This document shows, one piece after another, positions 1 through 8,054 of a stretch of DNA of 52,071 nt. Position numbers and translations under genes: made by a program. The DNA is from Pseudomonadota bacterium (lineage in GTDB: Bacteria > Myxococcota_A > UBA9160 > UBA4427): NCBI GenBank assembly GCA_022361175.1, contig JAKSBN010000293.1:1-52071 (forward strand), in the 5' to 3' direction. A model generated the notes under the pieces. It ran no database searches and was not told the DNA's origin. It worked only from the letters and a program-made list of their open reading frames with translations. Position 1 is the stretch's first letter, and each line of letters starts with the position of its first letter.

Positions 1-1
1 C

Positions 2-115
2 ACCTGCTGCCATGCGGTGCAGAACAAGGTCTGGTCCGAAGATCCGGAGGGCGCGAAGTGGGAGTGGTACCGGGTGCTGCGCGACGCCGAGCCGGAGGCG
101 CGTGGTTGCTGCTAG
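2..115 (+). CDS. ArsI/CadI-type metalloenzyme, 3' end only
   Basis: The window opens inside this gene; only the last 37 codons are present, ending in TAG. The visible end reads TCCHAVQNKVW, then a DPEG-x3-WEWYRVL stretch and a terminal Cys-Cys. A vicinal Cys pair, the 'AxQxKVWxxDPxGxxWE' stretch and a Cys-Cys tail are typical of the ArsI/CadI vicinal-oxygen-chelate family, which includes the C-As lyase that demethylates trivalent organoarsenicals and a cadmium-induced protein. The family call is from the motif; whether the substrate is organoarsenic or another metal cannot be judged without the upstream part. It converges on the YkgJ-type gene. Confidence 0.7.
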   Translation, partial: TCCHAVQNKVWSEDPEGAKWEWYRVLRDAEPEARGCC

Positions 116-151
116 CCGTGAGGAGTTGTGCGGAGACCCAGTTCGTCCGGC

Positions 152-300
152 GCGGGCGCGGCGAGGGGAGCGAAGGCGAAATCAAGCGCAGCCCACCCCC
201 CTCTCGACGAAGCCTCCAACCCACCGCCTGGCTCACCTGTTCAGAACGTTCTCCGCCCCCCAAGCGAGCCATTCGCCTTCGCTCCCCTCGCCGCGCCCGC
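152..300. repeat. 29-bp perfect inverted repeat in intergenic spacer
   Basis: The 222-bp spacer 116-337 lies between two convergent genes and holds no convincing ORF. Bases 152-180 and 272-300 are exact reverse complements (29 bp), separated by 91 bases. A 10-bp perfect palindrome, AGAACGTTCT, sits in the loop at 243-252. The arms are far longer than a normal terminator stem and the loop is too large for one. It could be a small non-autonomous mobile element or a bidirectional transcription barrier. No target-site duplication was recognised. Confidence 0.75.
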
Positions 301-337
301 TCGCGCGGTGCGTGCCCGCCTTGGAGCGAGCCGACCG

Positions 338-910
338 TCAGTCGTTGTGGGGAGGTGGGGTGAGGCGTCGGAGGCGGCGGCGCTGCAGGGCGAGCCAGGC
401 GCGGCGGACGCTGCGTTCGAGCCAGGGGATGCGGCGCTCCGAAACGCGTTCGCCGTCCTGGAAGGTCTCGACGCGCTCGCCCGACACGCGCTCTTCGGCG
501 CCCTTGGCGCGCAGGATGCGGTACGGGCGCGAGGCGTTCCAGACGTCCTCCGCGTGGGTGATGCGGACGGGCAACGTCTCTCGGTAGCGGTTCGCGATCT
601 CCTGCAGGCGCGGCGATGTGTCGAAGGCGTCGGCGCTGGCCTGGCGGATGCAGAGCTCGAGTCCGTCGACCCGGGGCGAGAAGTCGAGCACGGCACCCAG
701 GCGGTCCGGTCGGTCGTCGTCCTCGAACGACCCCTGTAGCCAGGCGCAGCGATACGCGCGGCAGATGCCGGGGCGCTCGGCGTAGATTCCGCAGCCTCCT
801 TCGGCCCGCTGGTGCCGACACGGCGTCCCGCCGGGCTTCGCGAGGGCGTCGACCCGCAGCACCTGGCAGCAGAGCGAGCAGCGACCGCAGCTCCGCGCGG
901 ACTCAGGCAC
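338..910 (-). CDS. YkgJ-family cysteine-cluster protein
   Basis: A 190-residue protein whose first third is a cysteine cluster: Cys8, 11, 14, 15, 31, 40, 50 and 55, arranged as CGRCSLCC ... PCRH ... GCGIY ... PGICRAYRC. This is the signature of the YkgJ / UPF0153 family, thought to bind zinc or an Fe-S centre; no reaction is established. The rest is charged and ends in an Arg-rich tail. I chose the GTG at 910 because it overlaps the stop of the upstream gene by 8 nt (GTGCCTGA), implying coupled translation; the in-frame ATG at 976 would overlap much further. Together with the upstream gene it forms a two-gene unit. Confidence 0.8.
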   Translation of the reverse strand: MPESARSCGRCSLCCQVLRVDALAKPGGTPCRHQRAEGGCGIYAERPGICRAYRCAWLQGSFEDDDRPDRLGAVLDFSPRVDGLELCIRQASADAFDTSPRLQEIANRYRETLPVRITHAEDVWNASRPYRILRAKGAEERVSGERVETFQDGERVSERRIPWLERSVRRAWLALQRRRLRRLTPPPHND

Positions 911-1337
911 GGCCGACGTCCGCGCGCGGGAACGCCACGGGCAGCGGCAGGCCGTACTCGGCCTGAAGTGCCGCATCCACGGCCGCCAGGAATTCGACCA
1001 CCGCGCGACGCACGTCCGCCCAGGCGAACGCGATGGGGGACGCGAACTCGCGCGTCTGGGCCCGGAACCGGAATCCCTCCACGCCCGGGTCGATGCCGAT
1101 CACGTCGCCCAGCATGGCGTCCCGGGGATGGAACGAAAAGCCACCCGTCTCGGGGGAGCCGGACAGCCACTCGGCCAGCGCCGCCGCCAGCTCGACGACG
1201 GGGAAGTGATCCTCCTCGAAGAAGAGCTCGGGCCCCACGAAGAGCCGGAACGAACCCGTCGCACGGGTGACGTCGCCCCTCTCGTCGGGTGCGGCATCGA
1301 GGCGAAAGTCGAAGACCAGGTGTTCGGTCGCGCTCAT
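903..1337 (-). CDS. Hypothetical protein, 144 aa
   Basis: Not firmly recognised. A soluble acidic protein with no signal peptide or membrane segment. It reads like a small alpha/beta protein: a beta-rich N-terminus (EHLVFDFRLD, SFRLFVGPELFFEEDHFPVVEL), a central FHPRDAMLGDV motif and a C-terminal helix (RRAVVEFLAAVDAALQ). The 'FPVVELA..LA.WL' pattern faintly recalls small DUFs found in actinobacteria, but I would not assign it. It starts with ATG and overlaps the YkgJ-type gene by 8 nt, so the two are probably co-expressed. The 33-bp gap on its 5' side separates it from the large lipoprotein gene, which is also leftward, so it could be the tail of that operon. Confidence 0.7.
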   Translation of the reverse strand: MSATEHLVFDFRLDAAPDERGDVTRATGSFRLFVGPELFFEEDHFPVVELAAALAEWLSGSPETGGFSFHPRDAMLGDVIGIDPGVEGFRFRAQTREFASPIAFAWADVRRAVVEFLAAVDAALQAEYGLPLPVAFPRADVGRA

Positions 1338-1370
1338 GGCGTGCCTCGAGATCGACGGCCGGAGGCGCTG

Positions 1371-3677
1371 CTAGCGGTAGAGGAACGCGTCGGGGGTTTC
1401 CTTCGGTCCGCGCCAGCGCGGAAACGCGCCCAGACTCAAGTCGCGCAGCGATCCCTGCACCACCAGGTCGAAGGGGAGGACCGACTCGCGGCTGCGCACC
1501 ATTCCGTAGCGCTCCCGCACGCCCTGGTAGGTGTACGTGGAACGGGCGGTGGGGCGCGTGTCCACGCGGTCGGTCAGCCCCAGGCGCGCGCGTTCCAGGT
1601 AGAGATCCCGCGGCGCGTTGGCCGCCTGCTTGTCGTCGCGGTCCACCCGCTCGTTGCGCAGTGCCGTCTCCTCCAGCAGCGAGACGACGCGCGCCAACCG
1701 CTCGCTGGAGACGCGGCGCGGCAGCCGCGTGGGCGCGTCCGCCTCGTCGCCGCTCTCGGCCAGAAAAGCGAACTCGAGCACGCGTCCGCCCGCCAGGGTC
1801 ACGCCGTCCGGGTGCAGCTCGCCGTTCTCGGTCTGTCCGTCGATCAGGCTCGGCCGCAGACCCAACCCGTCGGGCCCGGCCAGGCGCGGGTTCTCGCGCA
1901 GGTACTGGGCCGTGATGCGAATCGACTGGGGTGTTGTGGTGCGCGTGATCTCCCGCACCCGCCCACCGGCGACCCGGCCGGCGTCGGTATCGTAGTACTC
2001 CTGGCTCAGGCGCTTCAGCATCGAGACCTGCAGGTCGCGGCGCGGCTGGTCGAGGCTGATGCGGAGCGCTTGGTCCGCGGCGCGGGTGTGGATGTCCTCC
2101 CAAGCCAGCTCGCCCCCTTCGTCGCGGAGATCGCGCAGCAGACGCTCGACCGCGAGCCAGTTCTCGCGTTCTTCGTGGTAGTCGAGCAGCCAGGTGCGCA
2201 CTTCCTCCGCGCGGCTGCCGCGCGGAGCGCGGTCCAGATAGCGCTGCGCGGCGGCCGCCGTCGAGACGTGGAAATCGAGGTTGGGCCGGAACGGGTAGAC
2301 CAGGAGCCGCACCGGGAGTTGGACGAGCGTCTGGGCGACGGCCGGCAGGTCGACCAGATAGGCGATGGGCTTCGGGATGTGCGTGTACCGTGGCCCGTCG
2401 GCGAAGCGATCGAAGACCAGCCAGCGCGCGAAGCGCGCCCGCTCGCGGGAACGGATCTCGCGGAAAGCCTCGTACGGGTTCTGCTGGCTGCTATCGACCA
2501 GGTTGGCGGCGTGCCGCACCACGTTGGACCGCTCGGGCGAGCGTCGCGCCAGTCCGCGCAGGCGCTGCCAGGCGCGCTCCTCGCTTCCGGTCTCGGACTC
2601 GACCAGCGCGCGCACGAAGACGATCTCGTCGGAGAAAGCCTCGGATCCCTCGCTGGCGGCGAGCGCCCGCAGGTTCGCCTCGAGGTCGGCGCCCGGCGTG
2701 AGGAGATCTCGGGCCAGGGCCAGAGACGCTTCGTTGTCGCCCCCCGGCGTCGCCTCCAGCGAGCGCTGGAGCCGCGCCCGCTCCGCCGCTGCGGCCTGCT
2801 CCGCCTCGCCGACCAGCGCGACCAGCGCCGGGTCTGCCGGCGCGAAGTCGAGGGCCAGATTCGCCAGCACGCGCGCGCGCTCGTACTGGTCCGCGCGCAG
2901 CGCGCGGCGCGCCTGGCGGTGGAGCCGGTCGCGGTGGGTCTGGTGCAGCTCGGCCCGGGCACTCGCGACCTGTCGCGAGACCCGCTCGCTGTGCTGACCG
3001 TCGGGGTCCTCGGCCAGGTAGCGCTGGCGCAGCACGAGCGCCTGACGCTCGCGCGTCGAGAGGGCGTCCTCGCGATAGCTCTGCGCCAGGTAGTGGGCTG
3101 CGCTCGATGCCAGCGCCACCGGCGCGACCGTAAAGCCCGTCAGGAGGGAACGGCCGACGGGTTCCGACACGGCGTTGAACGTGCGCGCGAAGAGCGCGTG
3201 ATAGTCGTCGAGCACCCGCTCGTTGGCCAGCCGCAGGGGGTCGTCAGCGACGGCGCGTTCGAGCCGCGCTTCCAGGGCGGGATCGGCCGAGATGTCCCTC
3301 GTCCGCAGCAGCGCGCGGGTGGCGCGCCGATACCCCGCGTCGTCGGGGGCGGTCGCGTTCCGGAGGTCGTGGGCCAGGGCCAGCAGGTTCGGATTGCGCG
3401 AGTCCCCACCGTCGACCGCCTCCAGCTCCGAGAGCGCGGCTTCCACTCGCTCGAGGTCGTCCACCAGGGCGGCGCCGGCCAGGCGAGCGGCCAGCCGGTC
3501 CTCGGCCTCGGGAGTCGGAGCGACGCGCACCGAGAGCGGCTCGAGCGGCGAGCCCGCCGGCACCGGCACCGGTGTGCGGCACGCCGCCGCCGCCAGCGCG
3601 CAGAGCAGGAGCGCCGGCCACAGGCGCTGCGGCCGCCCGGCTCGGCTGCGCGCGGTCTTACGGCGTGAAACGGTCAC
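1371..3677 (-). CDS. Large predicted lipoprotein with helical-repeat character
   Basis: A 768-residue protein. The N-terminus has Arg/Lys residues, a hydrophobic stretch (LWPALLLCALAAAA) and Cys33, a plausible lipobox, so I expect a lipid-anchored envelope protein. The body is Ala/Arg/Leu-rich with repeated helix pairs (for example QYERARVLANLALDFAPADPALVALVGEAEQ), suggesting TPR-like repeats, and has a hydrophobic segment around VAQTLVQLPVRLLVYPF. The C-terminus is more beta-like. No enzyme motif was found. The GTG at 3677 is the only in-frame start that keeps the signal; it overlaps the upstream stop by 20 nt. It is the third gene after cimA and the second lipoprotein. Role unknown; a scaffold or assembly function would be a guess. 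Confidence 0.75.
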   Translation of the reverse strand: MTVSRRKTARSRAGRPQRLWPALLLCALAAAACRTPVPVPAGSPLEPLSVRVAPTPEAEDRLAARLAGAALVDDLERVEAALSELEAVDGGDSRNPNLLALAHDLRNATAPDDAGYRRATRALLRTRDISADPALEARLERAVADDPLRLANERVLDDYHALFARTFNAVSEPVGRSLLTGFTVAPVALASSAAHYLAQSYREDALSTRERQALVLRQRYLAEDPDGQHSERVSRQVASARAELHQTHRDRLHRQARRALRADQYERARVLANLALDFAPADPALVALVGEAEQAAAAERARLQRSLEATPGGDNEASLALARDLLTPGADLEANLRALAASEGSEAFSDEIVFVRALVESETGSEERAWQRLRGLARRSPERSNVVRHAANLVDSSQQNPYEAFREIRSRERARFARWLVFDRFADGPRYTHIPKPIAYLVDLPAVAQTLVQLPVRLLVYPFRPNLDFHVSTAAAAQRYLDRAPRGSRAEEVRTWLLDYHEERENWLAVERLLRDLRDEGGELAWEDIHTRAADQALRISLDQPRRDLQVSMLKRLSQEYYDTDAGRVAGGRVREITRTTTPQSIRITAQYLRENPRLAGPDGLGLRPSLIDGQTENGELHPDGVTLAGGRVLEFAFLAESGDEADAPTRLPRRVSSERLARVVSLLEETALRNERVDRDDKQAANAPRDLYLERARLGLTDRVDTRPTARSTYTYQGVRERYGMVRSRESVLPFDLVVQGSLRDLSLGAFPRWRGPKETPDAFLYR

Positions 3678-4632
3678 GATCCACCTTGAGCGTGAAGGCC
3701 AGGAAGGCTTCCAAGCGGCGCGCGGCCACCAGTTTCTCGGGTGTCCCGTCCTGCCCCGCGACGCGCTGATAAAGATGGGAGGCGGAGTCGACCAGCTCCC
3801 GGAACTTGGGCGGGTCGAAGCGCAGGCTCTCGGGCGGGTGCGCGGCGGCGTACTCGCCGGCCAAGCTCGCGAAGAAGTCCGCCAGCTCCAGCGTGTGGAG
3901 GCGGATGTTCTTGCTCTCCGGGTGGCGGCTGACCAGGCGCTGGAGTTCACCCACGGCGCGAACGTTGCCGTCGCGCAGCACGCCCCGCAGCGCCACGAAG
4001 TAGCGCGCCCGCGTGCGATCGGTGCGCTCGATCTCTTCCCGTGCCACGGGCGCGTAGTGGGTTCCGACGACTCGCCGCAGCAGCAGCTCGAGGCGCGCCA
4101 CCCGCTCGTCGAGCGCCTCGAGCGTCGCGTCCACGTCGAGCGGGTAGGCCGGTGCCGTGTCCTCCGGTAGCGGATCGCGCAGGTCGATTCCCAGGGAGAC
4201 GGCGGCGGCGAGCGCCTCGCACACTTCCGCACTGGCGAGAGCGGTCTCCGCCAGCTGTGGTTCCGCCTCGGCCGCGTCGCGGTAGCGCTCGGCGGCCAGC
4301 GGGTAGGCGCGAAGCCGCTCGAGTGCGCGGCCCTTGGCCATCGCGACGACCCCGGCGAAGTGCCCGGCCGCGAGAGCCTCGGCGTGCAGGCGCTCGGCGC
4401 TTTCCAGACGCAGCAGCGTGGCCCGGTAGACGTTGCGGCCGCTGAAGTCCGTGGCGGGAGCGAAGCGATACGTGTCGTCCGGCACGTGGCGGCGCAGCAC
4501 GGACACGATCTCGAGCACGTTTTCACTCGGCGTGTACGTGGCCTCGCGCTTCTTGGCCGCGAGACAGCCGGACACGGCGACGACCAGCGCCGACGTCGCC
4601 AGCGCGACGCGGATGGGAGCGTGCCGTCTCAT
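3658..4632 (-). CDS. Predicted lipoprotein, 324 aa
   Basis: The N-terminus MRRHAPIRVALATSALVVAVSGC is a textbook lipoprotein signal with the lipidated Cys at 23. The mature part is alpha-helical and Arg/Glu/Ala-rich (LLRLESAERLHAEALAAGHFAGVVAMAKGRALERL, then EALDERVARLELLLRRV), resembling TPR or coiled-coil repeats. No catalytic motif is seen. ATG at 4632 overlaps the cimA stop as ATGA, so translation is coupled to cimA, and its own 3' end overlaps the next lipoprotein by 20 nt. The pair may form one envelope complex; that is inference from coupling and similar composition. I do not recognise a named family. Confidence 0.8.
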   Translation of the reverse strand: MRRHAPIRVALATSALVVAVSGCLAAKKREATYTPSENVLEIVSVLRRHVPDDTYRFAPATDFSGRNVYRATLLRLESAERLHAEALAAGHFAGVVAMAKGRALERLRAYPLAAERYRDAAEAEPQLAETALASAEVCEALAAAVSLGIDLRDPLPEDTAPAYPLDVDATLEALDERVARLELLLRRVVGTHYAPVAREEIERTDRTRARYFVALRGVLRDGNVRAVGELQRLVSRHPESKNIRLHTLELADFFASLAGEYAAAHPPESLRFDPPKFRELVDSASHLYQRVAGQDGTPEKLVAARRLEAFLAFTLKVDRDRFTP

Positions 4633-6230
4633 CCGGCCCGGCGCCGACTCGTCGCCTTGGACTTCGGGCGCTTGGGCGGGCTCGGTTTCGCGACCACCGC
4701 GTTCAGCATCTTCTCGGTGGCGATGATGGCCGCTCCCAGCTGGTCGGAGTCGACTCCCAGCGTCGAGAAGGTCTCGTCGCTCCACTGCGAGCTGCGCCTG
4801 GCGGGCGACGACCGCCACGTGATGATCGTCTCGACCAGCGCGCCCGTGCGTCCGCCGGGCGGGATGCGGACGCGGTAGTCGGCCAGGATCGGGATCTCGA
4901 TGCCAAAGGGCCGCACGGCCTTCTTGAGGGCGTTCATGAAGGCGTCGTAGCCGCCGTCGCCGTCGGCTTCGCCCGTCGCCGTCTCGCCGCGGAACGCCAC
5001 CGTGACCGATGCCCGCGGCACCTCGCCGTGGGCCACGTTCACGCGGTAGTCCTGCACCCGCACCAGCTGCTCGCCCGGCGCCTTCAGGACGTCTGCGATG
5101 ATGTAGGGCAGATCCTCCGGCGACACGGTGTGCTTGCGGTCGCCCAGCTCGATGATGCGCTGGAGCACGAGATCTCGATTCGCGGGGGCGAGCTCGATGC
5201 CGAGCGCCTCCAGGTTGTGGTCGAGCGAGGCCTTGCCCGAGAGCTTGCCCAACGCGTAGCGGCGCGCGCGCCCGAAGCGCGCCGGCGCGAGCCGCGTGGC
5301 GTAGAGGTCGCCCTTGGCGTCGCCGTCGGCGTGGATGCCGGCGGTCTGGGTGAAGACGTCGCGGCCCACGATCGGGCTGTTGGCCGCCACGTCCTTGCCG
5401 CTGAAGGTCTCCACCATTCTTGAGACCGCGGCCAGCCGCGACTCGTTCACCCCGATTTCCAGGTCGGTGTGGTCCTGGATGGCGGCCACGATCTCGGCCA
5501 GCACCGTGTTTCCGGCGCGCTCTCCCATGCCGTTCACGCTGGTGTGGACGCCCCGGGCCCCGGCGCGGACCGCCTCCAGCGCGTTGGCGGTGGCGAGACC
5601 GTAGTCGTTGTGACAGTGGAACTCGAAGTCCACGTGGGGCCAGGTGGCCACCATCAGACCCACGTAGCGCGTGACGTCCTGCGGTGTGAAGACGCCCAGC
5701 GTGTCCGCCAGGTAGATCCGCGCGACCCGCAGCTCGCGCAGCAGCTGCACCATGGCGAAGACGTAGTCGAACGAGTCGCGCACGCCGCTCGACCAATCTT
5801 CCAGATAGACGTTGACGGTGAACCGCCTCCGCCGCGCGGCCCGGATCGTCTGCTCGATGCGCTTGCGGTGCTCTTCCGGCGACTGACCCAGCTGGGCGCG
5901 GCAGTGGCGTTCCGAGCCCTTCACCAACAAGTTCATCACCTTGCCGCCCACGCCGGCGATCCAGTTGATGGAGGTCTCGCCGTCCACGTAGCCGAGCATC
6001 TCGACCCGCTGCACGAGCCGGGCCTTGCGCGCCCAGCTGCACACGCGCTTGGCGGCTTCGCGCTCGCCTTCCGACACGCGGGTGGAGGCGATCTCGATGC
6101 GATCGACCTCCAGGTCTCGCAGCAGCATTCGCGCCAAGTGGAGCTTCTCGGCCGGCGTGTACGATACGTCGGGCGTCTGTTCGCCGTCTCGGAGCGTGGT
6201 GTCCATGATGGCGATGCGTCGCGCTTCCAA
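4629..6230 (-). CDS. cimA: (R)-citramalate synthase, Leptospira type
   Basis: Condenses pyruvate with acetyl-CoA to (R)-citramalate, the first step of threonine-independent isoleucine synthesis. The 533-residue product matches Leptospira CimA over its whole length: the DTTLRDGEQ motif at residues 10-18, VEMLGYVDG, NVYLEDWSSG, the metal-binding HCHNDYG near residue 204, NGMGERAGNT, GKDVAANSPIVG and TQTAGIHADGD, then the C-terminal LeuA-type regulatory domain with DGGYDAFMNAL and IPPGG. The start is the TTG at 6230: a GGAAGGAGAGG Shine-Dalgarno lies just before it, while the ATG at 6206 is unsupported and cuts close to the catalytic motif. Homocitrate or 2-isopropylmalate synthase is the alternative; the Leptospira-like signature argues for citramalate. 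Leader hairpins lie upstream. Confidence 0.88.
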   Translation of the reverse strand: MEARRIAIMDTTLRDGEQTPDVSYTPAEKLHLARMLLRDLEVDRIEIASTRVSEGEREAAKRVCSWARKARLVQRVEMLGYVDGETSINWIAGVGGKVMNLLVKGSERHCRAQLGQSPEEHRKRIEQTIRAARRRRFTVNVYLEDWSSGVRDSFDYVFAMVQLLRELRVARIYLADTLGVFTPQDVTRYVGLMVATWPHVDFEFHCHNDYGLATANALEAVRAGARGVHTSVNGMGERAGNTVLAEIVAAIQDHTDLEIGVNESRLAAVSRMVETFSGKDVAANSPIVGRDVFTQTAGIHADGDAKGDLYATRLAPARFGRARRYALGKLSGKASLDHNLEALGIELAPANRDLVLQRIIELGDRKHTVSPEDLPYIIADVLKAPGEQLVRVQDYRVNVAHGEVPRASVTVAFRGETATGEADGDGGYDAFMNALKKAVRPFGIEIPILADYRVRIPPGGRTGALVETIITWRSSPARRSSQWSDETFSTLGVDSDQLGAAIIATEKMLNAVVAKPSPPKRPKSKATSRRRAG

Positions 6231-6274
6231 TGCCTCTCCTTCCGCCGCGGCGGCTCGCGACCCCCAGAAACGCC

Positions 6275-6360
6275 GAAGGCCGCGGAATTCCGCGGCCTTC
6301 TGGACCCCTCGTGGGGCGACCCTACGTCGCCCGGGATCCCGGCCGCAAGCCGGTAATCCC
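6275..6360 (-). promoter_or_regulatory. Structured leader of cimA with stacked hairpins
   Basis: On the transcript entering cimA three hairpins follow one another. 6333-6360: GGGAT/ATCCC plus CCGGC/GCCGG around a 5-nt loop. 6314-6332: GGGCGAC/GTCGCCC, 7 bp with a 5-nt loop. 6275-6300: a perfect 26-nt palindrome giving an 11-bp stem with an AATT loop, about 44 nt before the TTG start. The last is terminator-like but has no U-tract, so transcriptional attenuation or ribosome-site control are both possible. A short ORF in the leader (about 35 codons) is not clearly enriched in Ile, Leu or Val codons, so a classical leader-peptide attenuator is not shown. Confidence 0.5.
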
Positions 6361-6445
6361 AATGCTCCCACTGCCCGCAGAGCGGGGCCGTTGGGGCATC
6401 TCGCACGTGAGGTGGTCCTGCCGTGCCATGGCGCCGGAGGGTACC

Positions 6446-6451
6446 TACACT
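6446..6451 (+). promoter_or_regulatory. -10 box TACACT of the RluA-type gene
   Basis: TACACT ends 8 nt before the GTG start at 6460, the distance expected between a -10 hexamer and the transcription start. The mRNA would therefore begin at or next to the start codon, and no Shine-Dalgarno is present in between. No good -35 was seen. Confidence 0.45.
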
Positions 6452-6459
6452 GCGCGGCC

Positions 6460-7395
6460 GTGACCACCCACTCCCCCCGCTCCTGGATCGTGGAGGCGGC
6501 CGACGCCGACCAGCGCCTGGACCGATTCTTGGCCGAGCGCCTCGACCTCTCGCGCGCCCAGGTGCGCCGGCTCCTGGCGGAGGGGGCGGTGCGGCTGGGC
6601 GACCAGGAGGCGTCCGCTCGGCACAAGGGGACACCGCTGCGCGTCGGCGATCGGGTGGTGGTGGCGGCCCATCGGTCCCCGGCCGACCAGCGGATCCGCC
6701 CCGAGCCCGACCGGCCGCTCTCCGTCCTGACCGAGGGGGAGGGCTGGCTGGCGGTCGACAAGCCCGCCGGATGGCCCGTGCACCCGTTTCGAGAGGACGA
6801 GACCGGCACCGTCCTGAACGCGGTTGCCGCTCGCCGGCCGGAGCTGCAGGGCGTGGGCGAGGGCGGATTGCGGAGCGGCGTCGTGCACCGGCTCGACGTG
6901 CAGACGTCGGGTGTCCTGTTGGTGGCCTCGGCGCCCGCCGCCTGGGAGTGGTTGCGCGCGGCGTTCCGCAGCCATCGGGTCGCCAAGCGCTACCGGGCCC
7001 TGGTGCTCGGGCGGGTGGAGGAGGCGGCCGAGCTGGCCGTGACGCTTCAGATCGCACAGCACCGCCCGGCGCGCGTTCGCGTGGTGCCCGAAGGAACGCC
7101 AGGTGCGCGCCGCACCGAGCTGGCGTGGACGCCCCTGGAACACTGGCCCGACGCCACGCTGCTCGAGGTGCGCCCCCGCACCGGCTTCCTGCACCAGATC
7201 CGCGCCACGTTGGCGGACCGGGGGCACCCGGTGCTCGGCGACGCCCTCTACGGCGGAGACGGCGCCGCCTGCCCGGTGCCCGCCGACCGCCACCTGTTGC
7301 ACGCGGCGGGGGTTCGGGTGGGCGACGTGGCGGCGGAGAGCCCCGACCCGGCGGATTTCGCGGCGGCGCTTCAAGCGCTGCGCGTGCGGCTATGA
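6460..7395 (+). CDS. RluA-family pseudouridine synthase
   Basis: Isomerises specific uridines of rRNA or tRNA to pseudouridine. 311 residues: an N-terminal S4-like RNA-binding domain (about residues 10-70, QRLDRFLAERLDLSRAQVRRLL) and the RluA catalytic domain with GWLAVDKPAGWPVHP, the catalytic motif HRLDVQTSG (His143, Asp146), AKRYRALVLG and the RTGFLHQIRATLA segment. Length and order fit RluA/RluC/RluD; the specific site cannot be told. The GTG at 6460 is chosen because it directly follows a -10-like TACACT and opens right before the S4 domain. Divergent from cimA; seven bases separate it from the flavodoxin gene. Confidence 0.9.
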   Translation: MTTHSPRSWIVEAADADQRLDRFLAERLDLSRAQVRRLLAEGAVRLGDQEASARHKGTPLRVGDRVVVAAHRSPADQRIRPEPDRPLSVLTEGEGWLAVDKPAGWPVHPFREDETGTVLNAVAARRPELQGVGEGGLRSGVVHRLDVQTSGVLLVASAPAAWEWLRAAFRSHRVAKRYRALVLGRVEEAAELAVTLQIAQHRPARVRVVPEGTPGARRTELAWTPLEHWPDATLLEVRPRTGFLHQIRATLADRGHPVLGDALYGGDGAACPVPADRHLLHAAGVRVGDVAAESPDPADFAAALQALRVRL

Positions 7396-7402
7396 TCGCG
7401 CC

Positions 7403-7951
7403 ATGCAGATCTTGATCGTATTCGCGTCCCAGACGGGTCGCACCGCGAAGTTGGCCGAGGCCGTGGCCGAGGGCGCCGCCGAAGCGGGTGCCGAGGTGGC
7501 CTGCAAGTCCGTCGAAGAGGCGGAAGCCGCGGACCTCACGGCGGCCGACGCCATCGTCCTGGGTTCGGGGGTGCACATGGGCGGCATCGAGTCGTCGATG
7601 CGCGCCTTTTTCGAACGCATGGCTCCGCTGTGGATGCAGGGCGAGCTGGTGGGCAAGTTGGGAGCCGCGTTCGTCACGGCGGGCGCAGGCGCGCGCGGAG
7701 GCGGCGAGTTGGCGCTCTTGTCGCTGCTCGCGAACCTGGCCGAGCACGGCATGCTGTTGGTCCCGATGCACAACCGGATGGCCGGCTTCGGGAGTGCGGG
7801 TTGTCACTGGGGCCCCGTCGCCTGGACGAATCCGCGGGCCGGCGAGCCCGGACCGACCGCGGCGCACTGCGACGCCGGACGCGCGCACGGGCGGCACGTG
7901 GCGGAATGCACCGCGCGCTGGCTGGCCGGAAGCGACGCTGTGAAAGGGTGA
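7403..7951 (+). CDS. Flavodoxin-like FMN protein
   Basis: 182 residues with a flavodoxin fold: the N-terminal phosphate-binding loop ILIVFASQTGRTAKLAEAVAEGA, a second flavin-contact loop GSGVHMGGIESSMRAFFERM, and a glycine-rich third loop VTAGAGARGGGELALLSLL followed by an aromatic segment HNRMAGFGSAGCHWGPVAW. This layout fits the flavodoxin / NAD(P)H:quinone oxidoreductase (WrbA-like) group, which shuttles electrons to quinones or other acceptors. Partner and substrate are not evident. It lies seven bases after the RluA-type gene on the same strand. 7952-8054 holds no further gene. Confidence 0.82.
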   Translation: MQILIVFASQTGRTAKLAEAVAEGAAEAGAEVACKSVEEAEAADLTAADAIVLGSGVHMGGIESSMRAFFERMAPLWMQGELVGKLGAAFVTAGAGARGGGELALLSLLANLAEHGMLLVPMHNRMAGFGSAGCHWGPVAWTNPRAGEPGPTAAHCDAGRAHGRHVAECTARWLAGSDAVKG

Positions 7952-8054
7952 TTCCGCCCCAAACCGCGCGACGCCCATCCTTCCCTGAGACGAGAACCGT
8001 GAGAGAGGAAGAGATCGAACGCGAGGTGCTCCGCTAGCGCACCTGGCGGAACGT

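Noticed and set aside
241..2103. Long leftward reading frame overlapping three genes
   Set aside because: Arg/Pro/Gly-rich translation with no family features; YkgJ and lipoprotein frames explain the region.
6355..6428. Classic Ile/Leu/Val leader peptide in the cimA leader
   Set aside because: The short ORF has only two Ile and a few Leu codons spread out, not a run.
7999..8037. 12-codon ORF (VREEEIEREVLR) after the flavodoxin gene
   Set aside because: No Shine-Dalgarno, no conserved features; too short to support.
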